A stretch of DNA of 64,000 bases from Delphinapterus leucas. Taxonomy: Eukaryota > Chordata > Mammalia > Artiodactyla > Monodontidae. Numbering within the stretch: the first letter of the stretch is position 1; each line of letters begins with the position of its first letter. Under the pieces are notes generated by a model. That model was not told the origin of the DNA. It saw nothing but the letters and a program-made list of their open reading frames with translations, and did not search any database. Made by a program: the position numbers and the translations under genes. The DNA is taken from NCBI RefSeq assembly GCF_002288925.2, contig NW_022098037.1:7047524-7111523 (forward strand). Reading direction: 5' to 3'. Positions 46,824-57,573 of this stretch are shown one piece after another.

Positions 46824-47416
46824 GTTTGTATGTATGTATGTATGTACGTACATACTTACTTATTTATTTATTTTGGCTGCACCAGGTCTTAGTTGTGGCA
46901 CGCGGGATCTTAGTTGCAGCACGTGGATTTCTCAGTTGTGGCATGCGGACTCTTTTTTTTTTTAATAAATTTATTTATTTATTTATTATTTTATTTTTGG
47001 CTGTGTTGGGTCTTCAGTGCTGTATGGAGGCTTTCTCAGTTGCGGCGAGTGGGGGTTACTCTTCGTTGCGGTGTGCAGGCTTCTTATCTCAGTGCTTCTC
47101 TTGTTACGGAGCACCAGCTCTAGGCGCGCAGGCTTCAGTAGTTGTGGTTCACGGGCTCTAGAGCACAGGCTCAGTAGTTGTGGCGCACGGGCTTAGCTGC
47201 TCTGCGGCATGTGGGATCTTCCCGGACCAGGGCTCGAACCCATGTTCCCTGCATTGGCAGGCAGATTCTTAACCACTGCGCCACCAGGGAAGCCCCGGCA
47301 TGCGGGCTCTTAGTTGCAGCACGCATGCGGGATCTAGTTCCCCCACCAGGGATTGAACCTGGGCCCCCTGCATTGGGAGCACAGAGTTGTACCCACTGGA
47401 CCACCAGGGAAGTCCC
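46824..47416 (-). mobile_element. Outer CHR-type SINE, reverse, split by a second SINE
   Basis: A TGTATGTATG/TTTATTTA tail region, then GGCTGCACCAGGTCTTAGTT. It resumes after the inner element with CTCTTAGTTGCAGCACGC and ends CCACTGGACCACCAGGGAAG. Identical 16-base direct repeats AGCATTTATAGGTTTT at 46808-46823 and 47417-47432 bracket the whole nest. Confidence 0.93.
46954..47296 (-). mobile_element. Inner CHR-type SINE, long form, reverse
   Basis: T run with AAATTTATTTATTTATTT, GGCTGTGTTGGGTCTTCAGT, ending CCACTGCGCCACCAGGGAAG. Its own direct repeats GGCATGCGGACTCT (46940-46953) and GGCATGCGGGCTCT (47297-47310) differ at one base and lie inside the outer SINE. Confidence 0.95.
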
Positions 47417-47432
47417 AGCATTTATAGGTTTT

Positions 47433-47805
47433 GACTGATGCTCCATCTGCCTAAAATACTAACACAGAACCACAGTCTTCATCATTCTCCATAGAAGCAA
47501 GAACTCTAAAAGTAGTGGGCATGAGTACTGGGCACAGAGTCCCCAGTAAACTTCTCTTTGCTATATACATGATTCCTTACTGTGTTCATTTTATTAAAAA
47601 GGAAAACATTACCAGAGGAAATTATGTGAATACTACTTCAAAATTATATTAGTATCTATGGCAACTCAAACAAATAAAACAATGTACATAACTCCCCTAA
47701 CATAAATGCTACTTAAGAAAATGATAAAAGCAGCTTAGGCCTAGAACGGAGTGAAATTATAAAATTAATTTTTGTGTGTAACCACTTTTTAATATATGTG
47801 ATGCT
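47433..47805. other. Intronic DNA, nothing recognised
   Basis: No repeat I can name and no exon. Confidence 0.4.
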
Positions 47806-48030
47806 ATATAGCATAGTGGTTAAGAACCCAGACTCTGGAGCTAGATTGCTTGGGTTTAAATCCTAGCCTTACTATGTACTTGTTGAGCAACTTTGGGGAA
47901 GCTATTTAACCACACTGTGTACCCAACTCACTGATGGGATTGTTGTGATGATTAAGATGAATTATTAAATGTAAAGTATACTAGTAATATGTGGCACATA
48001 GTAAGTATATTAAATAAAGGTTATCTATTA
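47806..48030 (+). repeat. MIR SINE, nearly full length
   Basis: AGCATAGTGGTTAAGAACCC, AGACTCTGGAGCTAGATTGC, TTGGGTTTAAATCCTAGCC and TTGTGATGATTAAGATGAAT follow MIR in order from the tRNA-like head. Confidence 0.85.
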
Positions 48031-48039
48031 TTATTATTC

Positions 48040-48470
48040 TCATCTGTCATGCACCTACTACTTGCCAAGAACTGTGTTAGGTGCTGGAGGTACAGAGATG
48101 AATAACAAGCACTTACTGCTCTGAGGAAGCTGGTAATTTAGTGGGGGAGACAGAAATGCAAACAAATTATTGTTATACAGTGTGACACACAAAAATAAAG
48201 TTGTACTAACTACACTTGTTTGAAAAGAAAAGGTAATTCACTCTACTAGGGTCGGTCACAGAAGACTCCAGAGCGGTGGAGACACTTGTGAAGGGGTGTG
48301 GGATGGGTATGAACTTGGCAAGAAAAAAATGGGAATGGTGCAGCACAGTACATTTGGGGCCTGTAAGTTTTTCAGCAGCTAGGGTGTAAAGTAACTGGGG
48401 TACAACAGTAGATGAGATTAGGTCATGCAGGGGCAATAGGTGGAGGGTGGGGAAAAGTTATATGAAATGT
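48040..48470 (-). repeat. L2 3' region, reverse
   Basis: GTCATGCACCTACTACTTGC, CAAGAACTGTGTTAGGTGCT and GGAAGCTGGTAATTTAGTGG are reversed L2 end blocks. Further reversed L2 sequence follows (TAGGTCATGCAGGGGC). Confidence 0.7.
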
Positions 48471-48540
48471 AAGCTTTCACTGAAATTACACAACTAAGTT
48501 TAGGAATCTTAAGTAGTCATTTTGGTTTTTGTTTTTTTTG

Positions 48541-48733
48541 CAGTACTCGGGCCTCTCACTGTTGTGGCCTCTCCCGTTGCGGAGCACAGGCTCTGGACGC
48601 GCAGGCTCAGTGGCCATGGCGCATGGGCCCAGCCGCTCCGCGGCATGTGGGATCTTCCCGGACCGGGGCATGAACCCATGTCCCCTGCATCGGCAGGCGG
48701 ACTCTCAACCACTGCGCCACCAGGGAAGCCCTC
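48541..48733 (-). mobile_element. CHR-type SINE, short (CDO-like) subtype, reverse
   Basis: GGGCCTCTCACTGTTGTGGC, GGACGCGCAGGCTCAGTGGC, ending CCACTGCGCCACCAGGGAAG. A GTTTTTTTT direct repeat on each side shows insertion into the poly-T of the adjacent L1 tail. Confidence 0.93.
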
Positions 48734-49205
48734 GTTTTTTTTGAAGTATAGTTTATGTACAGTATTATATAAGTTACAGGTGTACAACAGAGTGATGCAC
48801 AATTTTTAAAGGTTATACTCCATTTATAGCTATTATAAAATATTGGCTATATACCCTGTGCTGTACAATATATCCTTGTAGCTTATTTATGTTATATGTA
48901 ATAGTTTGTACCTTTTAATCCCCTACCTCTATATTGTCCCTCCCCCTTCTCTCTCTCCACTGGTAACTACTAGTTTGTTCTCTATAACTGTGTTTGCTTC
49001 TTTATTGTTATACTCACTAGTTTGTTGTGTTTTTTAGATTCCAGGTATAAGTGATATCATACAGTATTTGTCATTCTCTGCCTGACTTATTTCACTTAGC
49101 ATAATACCCTCCAAGTCCATCTAAATGGCAAAATTTCATTCTTTTGTACGGCTTAGTAGTATTCCATTGGACATATATACCACATCTTCTTTAACCATTC
49201 ATCTG
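48734..49205 (-). mobile_element. L1 3' end, reverse (first of three in a row)
   Basis: TTTTTTTTGAAGTATAGTTT, ATACCCTGTGCTGTACAATA, then ORF2-end sequence ATTCCATTGGACATATATAC. Stops abruptly at the next L1 tail. Confidence 0.8.
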
Positions 49206-50145
49206 TTGATGGACACTTAAGTAGTCACTTATTTTTTAATTGAGGTATAATTCACATACCATAAAATTCACCATTTAAAATTGTACAAATTAGTGTTTCT
49301 TAGTATATTCACAAGGTTGTGAAAACATTACCACTAATTCCAGAACATTTTCATTACTCCAAAAAGAAACCCAAAACCAATTAGCAGACACTCTCCATTT
49401 CCTTCTACCCATATCCTCTGACAACCACGAATCAACTTTTCTGTGTCTATGGATTTGCCTATTCAGGACATTTCATATAAATAGGATCAAGGATATTCAG
49501 CCTTTGTGTCTGGCTTCTTTCACTTAGCATAATGTTTTCAAGGTTCACCCGTGTTGTAGCATTTATCAGTACTTCATTCCTTTTTATGGCTGAACATTAT
49601 TCCATTGCATGGATATACCACATTTTGCTTATCCATTCATCAGTTGATGAACATTTAGGTTATTTCTACTTTTTGGATGTTATGAATAATGCTGCTAGGA
49701 ACATCCGTGTACAAGTTTTTTTTTTTTTTTTTGGCGGTACACGGGCCTCTCACTGCTGTGGCCTCTCCCATTGCACAGCAAAGGCGCCGGACGTGCAGGC
49801 TCAGTGGCCATGGCTCACAGGTCCAGCCGCTCCATGGCATATGGGATCCTCCCGGACCGGGCACGAACCCGTGTCTCCTGCATCGGCAGGCGGACTCTCA
49901 ACCACTGCGCCACCAGGGAAGCCGTGTGTACAAGTTTTTGTGTGAATGTATGTTTTCAATACTCAAGTATAAACCTAGGAGTGGAACTGCTGGGTCATAT
50001 GGTAGCTCCATGTTCAACTTTTGGACTGTCAAACTTTAACTGTCAAACTTTTTACCACAGTGGATGCACCATTTTACATTTCCACCAGCAGAATATGAGG
50101 GTTAAAATTTCTCCATATCCTTGTCAACACTTGTTATTCTCTGTC
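49206..50145 (-). mobile_element. L1 3' end, reverse (second of three), split by a SINE
   Basis: ATTTTTTAATTGAGGTATAA, TTCACATACCATAAAATTCA (old L1 3' UTR in reverse), then ORF2-end blocks GGATGTTATGAATAATGCTG and GGAGTGGAACTGCTGGGTCA. Interrupted at 49721-49925. Confidence 0.8.
49721..49925 (-). mobile_element. CHR-type SINE, short (CDO-like) subtype, reverse
   Basis: T run, GGGCCTCTCACTGCTGTGGC, GGCCATGGCTCACAGGTCCA, ending CCACTGCGCCACCAGGGAAG. Identical direct repeats GTGTACAAGTTTTT at 49707-49720 and 49926-49939. Confidence 0.95.
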
Positions 50146-50850
50146 CTCATTCATTTTTTTCTTTTATTGTGGTATGATAGACATAACATAAAATTTACCA
50201 TCTTAACCATTTTAAAGTGTACAGTTCAGTAGTGTTGAGTATACTCACAGTGTTGTGCAATCATCACCACTATCCACCTACAGAATTCTTTTCATCTTGC
50301 AAAACTGAAACTCTGTACCAATTAAATGATAACTCCTCATTTCTCTTTCCTTCCAGCCCCTGACAACCACTCCATTACTTTCTGTCTCTATGAATTTGTC
50401 TGAGTACCTCATATAAGTGGAATCATGTAATATTTGTCTTTTTGTGACTGGCTTATTTCATTTATCATGTCTTCAAGATTCATCCATGTTGCAGCATGTA
50501 TCAGAATTTCCTTCCAGTTTAAGGATGACTAATACTCCATTGTATGTACATACTACGTTTTGTTTACCCATTCACTTGTGGATGGACATTTGGGTTGTCT
50601 CCACCTTTGGGCAATTGTGAAAAATGCTGCTATGAACACGAGTATACAAGTATCTGTTTGAGTCCCTGCTTTCACTTCTTTTGGGTATATAACCAGAAGT
50701 GGAATTGCTGGATCATATGGTAATTCTATGCTTAATTTTTGGAGAAATTGCCATACTGTTTTCCATAGCAGTTACATCATTTTACACTCCCAACCACAGT
50801 GCACAAGGTTCATATTCTCACCAATACTTTTGTTTGCCCTCATTCATTTT
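50146..50850 (-). mobile_element. L1 3' end, reverse (third of three)
   Basis: TTTTATTGTGGTATGATAGA, AAAGTGTACAGTTCAGTAGT, then ORF2-end blocks GGGCAATTGTGAAAAATGCT and GGATCATATGGTAATTCTAT. Same old L1 class as 32360-33240. Confidence 0.8.
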
Positions 50851-50862
50851 AAAATAAATTTA

Positions 50863-51165
50863 GGGCTTCCCTGGTGGCGCAGTGGTTAAGAATCCGTCTG
50901 CCAATGCAGGGAACACGGGTTCGACCCCTGACCCGGGAAGATCCCACATGCCGTGGAGCAACTAAGCCCGTGTGCCACAACTACTGAGCCTGTGCACCGC
51001 AACTACTGAAGCCCACACACCTAGAGTCCGTGCTCTGCAACGAGAAGCCACCACAATGAGAAGCCCATGCACCACAACGAAGAGCAGCCCCCACTCACCG
51101 CAACTAGAGAAAGCCCGTGCACAGCAACGAAGACCCAAAGCAGCCAAAAATAAATAAAGAAAAGA
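50863..51165 (+). mobile_element. CHR-type SINE, long form
   Basis: GGGCTTCCCTGGTGGCGCAG, GTTCGACCCCTGA, CAACTACTGA units and an AAATAAATAAAGAAAAGAAA tail. The flanking repeat AAATTTA is short. Confidence 0.92.
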
Positions 51166-51324
51166 AAAGAAATTTAAAGCTATTTTGAATTGGAATTGCT
51201 ATGAAAACAAAAGAAAAGCTACACACTAGAGTTCCTTTTGTACATAAAAGAGAAAAACTTCAAAAATCATGAGACTCAAATGAGGTAATACATGAAAGCA
51301 TTTTATAACTTATAAAGCTTTACA

Positions 51325-51611
51325 GGGCTTCCCTGGTGGCTCAGTGGTTGAGAGTCCGCCTGCCAATGCAGGGGACACGGGTTCGAGCCCTGGTCTGGGA
51401 AGATCCCACATGCCACGGAGCAACTGGGCCCGTGAGCCACAATTACTAAGCCTGTGCGTCTGGAGCCTGTGCTCCGCAACAACAGAGACCGCGATAGTGA
51501 GAGGTCTGCGCACCGCGATGAAGAGTGACCCCCGCCTGCCACAACTAGAGAAAGCCCTTGCACAGAAACGAAGACCCAACATGGCCATAAATAAATACAT
51601 TTAAAAAAAAA
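51325..51611 (+). mobile_element. CHR-type SINE, deleted subtype
   Basis: GGGCTTCCCTGGTGGCTCAG, GTTGAGAGTCCGCCTGCC, GAGACCGCGATAGTGAGAGG; A-rich tail. Identical direct repeats AAAGCTTTACA at 51314-51324 and 51612-51622. Confidence 0.94.
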
Positions 51612-51622
51612 AAAGCTTTACA

Positions 51623-52330
51623 AATGTTAATGTAATAATAGAACTCACAACATCATTTCCAGACTGGATATTCATATTCTTAGGGGGAACAGAAATTTGG
51701 CTTTTTATATTATGATCAGAATTGCTCTTGCTTGACCATATATATATATATATATATATATATGAAACGTTTGTTGTAAATTTCTTCATAGAAAGAAGTT
51801 TTAAAGATATGTTTAAAAAGGTTGCTGATTTAAACTACTGGCTACACTTCATTACTAAAATCTGAAAATGAAGACTGCATAATCCTCTCAATAGTTTAAA
51901 CATATAAGTGAATCACTAAAAAAGAGTACATCAGCAAAATGCAGAAAAATATATAAAGTCATAAGTATATTCATGAGTTATCATGTATATTTTTCTAAAA
52001 TCTCAACTTTTAGTAGTTACAATAGAAAACACTAGCTTGGTAGCTACATTTTAATAAGCATATTTATATAATTTGTGGCATCCAGATTATCAATAAAAGT
52101 CTTAGTAAAAGCAAAATTTTTTAAAGTTTAACTTTAAACTCTTTACTAAGTTTAATTTGTTTAAAAAGAAGTATTTTCAAAGAAGTTACTAGGTTGACCT
52201 GAACTAAAAGTGAGCCAAAATTTAGAAAGGAAAGGAAAGAAGGAAGTACTAACCATATACAAACCAGTACTTTTTAGCATACCGATGCTGTATGCATTTT
52301 ATTTGTCACCTTTCTCCCATTTATGGGAAT
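51623..52330. other. Intronic DNA with a (TA)n microsatellite
   Basis: A CATATATA…TATG run at 51738-51764 is the only feature. The remainder is AT-rich and unrecognised. Confidence 0.5.
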
Positions 52331-52334
52331 AAAT

Positions 52335-52860
52335 AAGACTATCAACCACAATCCCTATTGCCCTCATCCCTTCCTTATACTCTTTCTTTGTTACAGTCAC
52401 ATAATCCAGGCCTGGCAGGTCAGAAGAATCTCTTTACCTGGAAAGAGATCAATTCAAGGGAGTGCTCATAACCCAAGAACGACAATCAGAATGCTTCCCC
52501 AGAAATGAGCCTTGGATTATGGAAAAGGGGCTCTCTTTCCTTTCAGTTGGCAAAAACTAGCAATATTATAGCTATTTACAATATAAAGCAAATATTATTT
52601 GCTAATTCCTTGTTTTCCAGGAGGAAAGGAAGCTCATCAGCAGTAGGAGAGAAGTGGATGATTATGCCAAGGAGTAAAGGTGGACAGAGGTGCCAGGTGA
52701 GAGAGAACACCAGCCAGCCAGTACTGATGGCGCTGCGCCCCTGATTCTGTCCTACTTAGACTTCTTAGGTTTGTGAGTCAATAACTTTCCTTTTTGCTTA
52801 AGCTAGTTTGAGTTAGTTTTTCTGATCCTGTACATAAAATGAGTCTTAAAATACAAATAT
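52335..52860 (+). repeat. Old LTR fragment (ERVL/MLT-like 3' end)
   Basis: The 3' end GAGTCAATAACTTTCCTTTT, then TGCTTAAGCTAGTTTGAGTT and GTACATAAAATGAGTCTTAA, matches the terminal part of an MLT-class LTR as I recall it. The 5' side is too diverged to place. Confidence 0.55.
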
Positions 52861-53602
52861 CATTGGTCTGATTTGTTTTCATTAAAGAGATATTTATATT
52901 CGTGTTTAAAACCACAGCCACTTTAAGGACATCAAACATCATAAACATTCTTTGGAAAAACATTTATTTATGTAGGTAAATAGTTTAAAGATATTTTTAA
53001 TTTTCTTTAAATTTAAAACAGTTGAATGTAAAGCAGATTAAGTGGCAAAAACACTGTTAGTAAAACTACTGCTGAGTAGGAGGATTGTGGGGAGAGGGTG
53101 CAATAGTTATCATTCAAATCACTTTTCAGTATCAACTAGAGCACATACAAAGTTTTAACGTCACATTATACTTGTCAATTAGTGTTGTTCTCAGAGCTTT
53201 ATGCAATGGCAATAGGTGGTCTTAAGGAAATAGCAAAACACTGAATTCCTGAACTGAGATTGCAGTGACTACATAAAGACATTTGGGGTAGTTAAAAAAA
53301 AAAAAAAAGACAATTTTGACTTTGATGTTACATAGTAACCAGTAAGACTTACTTCAGCATTACATTTACTCAAACTACACATACTTTGGTCTTTCCATTT
53401 CTGAATGCCCATCAAGACAGGTATGTCCCGCCCTTTGTGGGAATCTGTGGCAGATTGCCACAGCCAGAGAAACAATGTAATGTCTAATAGCATAAAGAAA
53501 AAGAAAGCCAGCCATCCTAGGTAAGATGGGTTTCTGCTGTTTATCTTGGGGTTCTTTACTTCCAACAACTCTCTATCTCTTGCTTGCTAGACACTGGAAG
53601 AC
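52861..53602. other. Intronic DNA with a perfect hairpin
   Basis: CTGTGGCA-GAT-TGCCACAG at 53445-53463 is an 8-base perfect inverted repeat. A minus-strand open stretch (53568-53269) overlaps it, ending in a poly-A (plus strand) at 53294-53308. No family recognised. Confidence 0.5.
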
Positions 53603-53616
53603 CACAACTGCTTTTT

Positions 53617-53962
53617 TTAAATATATTTATTTTAGTTTTGCCTGCGTTGGGTCTTTTGTTGCTGCGTGCGGGCTTTTTCTCTAGTTACAGCAAGCAGGGG
53701 CTACTCTTCGTTGTGGTGCACAGGCTTCTCATTGCGATGGCTTCTCGTTGCGGAGCACGGGCTCTAGGCGTGTGGGCTTCAGTAGTTGTGGCACGCGGGC
53801 TCAGTAGTTGTGGCTCGCGGGCTCTAGAGCACAGGCTCAGTAGTTGTGGTGCATGGGCTTAGTTGCTCCGTGGCATGTGGGATCTTCCCAGACCAGGGCT
53901 CAAACCCGTGTCCCCTGCATTGGCAGGCAGGTTCTTAACCACTGAGCCACCAGGGAAGGCCC
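53617..53962 (-). mobile_element. CHR-type SINE, long form, reverse
   Basis: TTAAATATATTTATTTTAG tail side, GCCTGCGTTGGGTCTTTTGT, ending CCACTGAGCCACCAGGGAAG. Near-identical direct repeats ACAACTGCTTTTT (53604) and ATAACTGCTTTTT (53963). Confidence 0.94.
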
Positions 53963-54184
53963 ATAACTGCTTTTTAACACCACCTCTTTGATATTTTTAT
54001 TATTTCTTACTCTTGTGATCAAGGTCTCCAACAGTGGACTAATCACAATTTTCTGACATTGTTTTTTTTCTGTCCTATACTTTCTAGTCAGTCTGCCAGC
54101 CAGTGGTCAAGGTGATTACCCTGAATGGAATCCCAGCTCAGCAAAAACTAAAAACATGGAACGAGTAAAAAAACCTATTTTGGG

Positions 54185-54430
54185 GGACTTCCCTGGTGGT
54201 CCAGTGGTTAAGACTCCACGCTCCTAATGCAGGGGGCCCAGGTTGAATCCCAGGTCAGGGAACTAGATCCCGCATGTTGCAACTAAAACATCCCGCATGC
54301 TGCAAATAAAGATCCTCCATGCCACAACTAAAGATCCTGCACGCTGCAAAGAAGATCCCCCATGCCACAACTAAGACCCGGTACAGCCAAATAAATAAAT
54401 AAAATAAATATTAAAGACAAAAAACCCAAA
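54185..54430 (+). mobile_element. CHR-2-like SINE with repeated GATCC units
   Basis: GGGGACTTCCCTGGTGGTCC head, then four to five diverged copies of a CATGCCACAACTAAAGATCC-like unit (54275-54385) and an AAATAAATAAATAAAATAAA tail. Approximate flanking repeats: AAACCTATTTTGG / AACACTATTTTTGG. Confidence 0.88.
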
Positions 54431-54906
54431 AAAACACTATTTTTGGAATTGTTCAGTCGGGGAATTGAGATCAATTCTATCCGTAACCAGCCAAAACCCA
54501 ACCTTTAATCCATTATATTGTTCTGTAGCAGGAGACAGACGATGATCATTGGCAGATAAGGTATTCCATTAGAGGGCAGGAAAATCTGCTGGATATGCCT
54601 TAAATATAATTAAATAAAGTTTTCTTGCTTTCCAGTATCTGTTTGGTTAACACTAATGAATCTCCTCTCGTCTCAGTGACAAGTAGGCTGAGGTGGTTAC
54701 TTCTATTTCTGGCAACCATAGTCATGGTCATTCCACAGGCTGGGAGGAAGGTATAAATGTACTTTGAATAGATAAGTCCAGGACAAATGCCAGCTGAGCT
54801 GGTTCTGTTTAAAGCCTGCAAAGTAACTTGCTTTCTTTAGCCAAATCAGTGTGCTACAAACTGCACCCTCCTACTATTAAGAGTGTGACCAGTTAAATTT
54901 CAATTT
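54431..54906. other. Intronic DNA, nothing recognised
   Basis: No exon or repeat I can name. Confidence 0.4.
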
Positions 54907-54923
54907 CAGAAGTCTGTTCTTTA

Positions 54924-55287
54924 TTTCTATTTTTTTGTTTTTTATATTTATTTTATTTATTTATTTTTGGCTGTGTTGGGTCTTCGTTGCTGCGTGCAGG
55001 CTTTCTCTAGTTACGGTGAGCGGGGGCTACTCTGTTGCAGTGCGTGGGATTCTCATTGTGGTGGCTTCTCTTGCTGCAGAGCACGGGCTCTAGGTGCACA
55101 GGCTTCAGTAGTTGTGGCACACGGGGTCAGTAGTTGTGGCTCATGGGCTCTAGAGTGCAGCCTCAGTAGTTGTGGTGCATGGGCTTGGTGGCTCCACGGC
55201 ATGTGGGATCTCCCTGGACCAGGGCTCGAACCCGTGTCCCCTGCATTGGCAGGAGGAATCTTAACCACTGCACCACCAGGGAAGCCC
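54924..55287 (-). mobile_element. CHR-type SINE, long form, reverse
   Basis: TTTATTTATTTATTTTTGGC, TGTGTTGGGTCTTCGTTGCT, ending CCACTGCACCACCAGGGAAG. Identical 17-base direct repeats CAGAAGTCTGTTCTTTA at 54907-54923 and 55288-55304. Confidence 0.96.
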
Positions 55288-55304
55288 CAGAAGTCTGTTC
55301 TTTA

Positions 55305-56331
55305 CTACGAAGTTTAAAATATAGATTTTTCAGTTTGGGAAAACAGAGAGTATAACTCAAAAGGATAATTACTCTGTGTACGTTAAATACGTCTTTGTTG
55401 AGAACACAGTGGTACACAGGCAACGACAGGACTCTAAACAAGTTGGGATCCAAAAGCCTGGTAAATACAATTGTTTAGAACTTGCTACAGATTCCTCCGT
55501 TAAAACATTCATAAATCACAACTAACATTTACTGAACATTTACTGCTTGTCCAGAGCTGTGCTAAGTGCTTACATCATTCTCTTACTCAGTCTGAACAAC
55601 TCTATAAAGGGTGAACTCTTCTATTTCCCATTTACTGACAAGGAAACTGATGAACAGATTGATTAGGTAATTAGTGCAGGATCATATAGCTAGAAAGTGG
55701 CAGGGCAGAATCTGGACCCCAGCAAGTAGGCTATTTCTAAAGTCTGCCTTAGCCTGAGCCTTAACCATCATGAATTTCGTCTCTTGATGGACAGGTCCAG
55801 AGGCTAGTCTATGTTGGAGTAGTAAAAGTAGTAATTACTAGGTAATAATAGTAACCTTAGTTATGGGACATAAATATAAGCATAGAACAGGATAAGAAGA
55901 AACATTTTTTTTTCTGGTAAGAAAAATCTAGGCATTGATTGAAAATATTTATAAGGCATGATTTACCTGTTCTATATTTCTAAAACAGATAAAACTTAAA
56001 ATTTTCCATTTTCTTTCCCCTTAAACTCTTTTGCATATGATGGTGAAAGAGACTCTTCCACATATCTTTTGATTTCACAGCATTTTTTTTTACTAATTTT
56101 TACAAGCTAAAAAGAACTAATTCTTGGTTATATAAGCACTACTGTTATTTTCAAAAACTTGGATTTGTAAGAATATTAAATAATCACTCAGAAGTAGCAA
56201 ACAAATACTATCTACTTGGTAATTATCAGGGATTTTCTTCAGGCTTATAGACTTTCTAAATTTCAGTGATAGTCATTTTGGAAAGAAAATAGCCAGGGTC
56301 TCTTCTCCCTTATCATGTAAACTGTTTTGGT
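55305..56331. other. Intronic DNA with a reverse MIR fragment
   Basis: At 55505-55735, AACATTTACTGAACATTTAC, TTTACTGACAAGGAAACTGA and GGATCATATAGCTAGAAAGT form a reversed MIR. The rest is unrecognised. Confidence 0.5.
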
Positions 56332-56349
56332 GCAAAATTACGTACTCTC

Positions 56350-56811
56350 CCTAGGTTCATCAGAACCATTTTTTTTTCAATCCCATATATATGTGTTAGC
56401 ATACGCTATTTGTTTTTCTCTTTCTGACTTACTTCACTCTGTATGACAGACTCTAGGTCCATCCACCTCAGGAATCAAGACGCAGACGTAGAGAATGGAC
56501 TTGAGGACACGGGGAGGGGGAAGGGTAAGCTGGGACGAAGTGAGAGAGTGGCATGGACACATATACACTACCAAATGTAAAATAGATAGCTAGTGGGAAG
56601 CAGCTGCATAGGACAGGGAGATCAGCTCGGTGCTTTGTGACCACCTAGAGGGGTGGGATAGAGAGGGTGGGAGGGAGACACAAGAGGGAGGGAATATGGG
56701 GATATATATATACATATAGCTGATTCACTTTGTTATAAAGCAGAAACTAACACAACATTGTAAAGCAATTATACTCCAATAAAGATGTTAAAAAATAAAC
56801 AAAAAAAGATA
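56350..56811 (+). mobile_element. 5'-inverted (twin-primed) L1 3' end
   Basis: 56350-56470 is reversed L1 sequence: its reverse complement matches about 7863-7983 of the full-length copy, including the TGGTTCTGATGAACCTAGGG junction. 56471-56811 is forward L1 sequence matching about 7989-8310 (GACGCAGACGTAGAGAATGG … CCAATAAAGATGTT). Direct repeats GCAAAATTACGTACTCTC (56332-56349) and GCAAAATTACATACTGTC (56812-56829), 16 of 18 identical, show that both parts arrived as one insertion. Confidence 0.92.
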
Positions 56812-56829
56812 GCAAAATTACATACTGTC

Positions 56830-57557
56830 AGCTTCCAAACTGTTATATACACAAGCCAACTGAATAACAATGTATTTTCTGATCAGTATTTATTTCTATA
56901 TTAACCTCAGTTTTGCTCTTTGCTCAGTGCAAACAGATCTAGACTATTTCTTCTTACAGTAATATGAATCTGTCTTACTACCTAAAGCTAACAGAAAAAG
57001 TGTATGTTTACACTTAAAAGACAAAAGAACAGTCTTTACTGAAAGCTCTTGGCTGAGGCTAAATATGTACATAAGATTCTAAATAAAAGTACACTCGTTC
57101 CTTGGATGGCACATTTTCTTCTCCTTTATCATCTCAGACTTTCCCCTCAAAGCGAGGCTCCTTAACTTTTATGTAAACATGATTCCCAAAGTGCCAGAAT
57201 TCCTCCTTAACAAGGTGATTGATTCCACTTATATCTAGCTAAATGTAGTGGGAGCTGGTTTTCTAGTGGTAGTGGTGATAGGTTATAGTGAGTCACCCTA
57301 TTCCAACCAGCGCCCCTTGTGACCAATGGCATGTACCTATGAGGTAATGGGTCAGAATTCAGGCTCCAGGCTGTGGTTGAGGCTGAGCTTTTCTGTTAAG
57401 ACAATGTTAACTGTTACTGGAATTCTACCCTAAAACTTGGCACCACTTTGCAACTGAATGTTTCTCAACGTTTACAGACAATGACATGCCCTCAAACTTG
57501 CTAAGTGAGATACATCAAGGAAGTATTGGGAGTCCTGGGGGTTCTCCCCTTGGTTGT
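56830..57557. other. Intronic DNA, nothing recognised
   Basis: No exon or repeat I can name. The segment 57280-57420 is slightly more GC-rich than its surroundings. Confidence 0.4.
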
Positions 57558-57573
57558 CATCCATGGACTTCTT

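Noticed and set aside
46826..47446. CRISPR-like or satellite array from repeated TTGTGGC units
   Set aside because: The units are the internal repeats of CHR SINEs, without regular spacers.
53269..53568. Minus-strand open frame of 99 codons inside the WASHC3 intron, with a hydrophobic segment
   Set aside because: Same strand as WASHC3 and somewhat exon-like, but I recognise no family, it ends in a poly-T translated as Phe, and no well-placed splice pair was evident. Worth only a transcript check.
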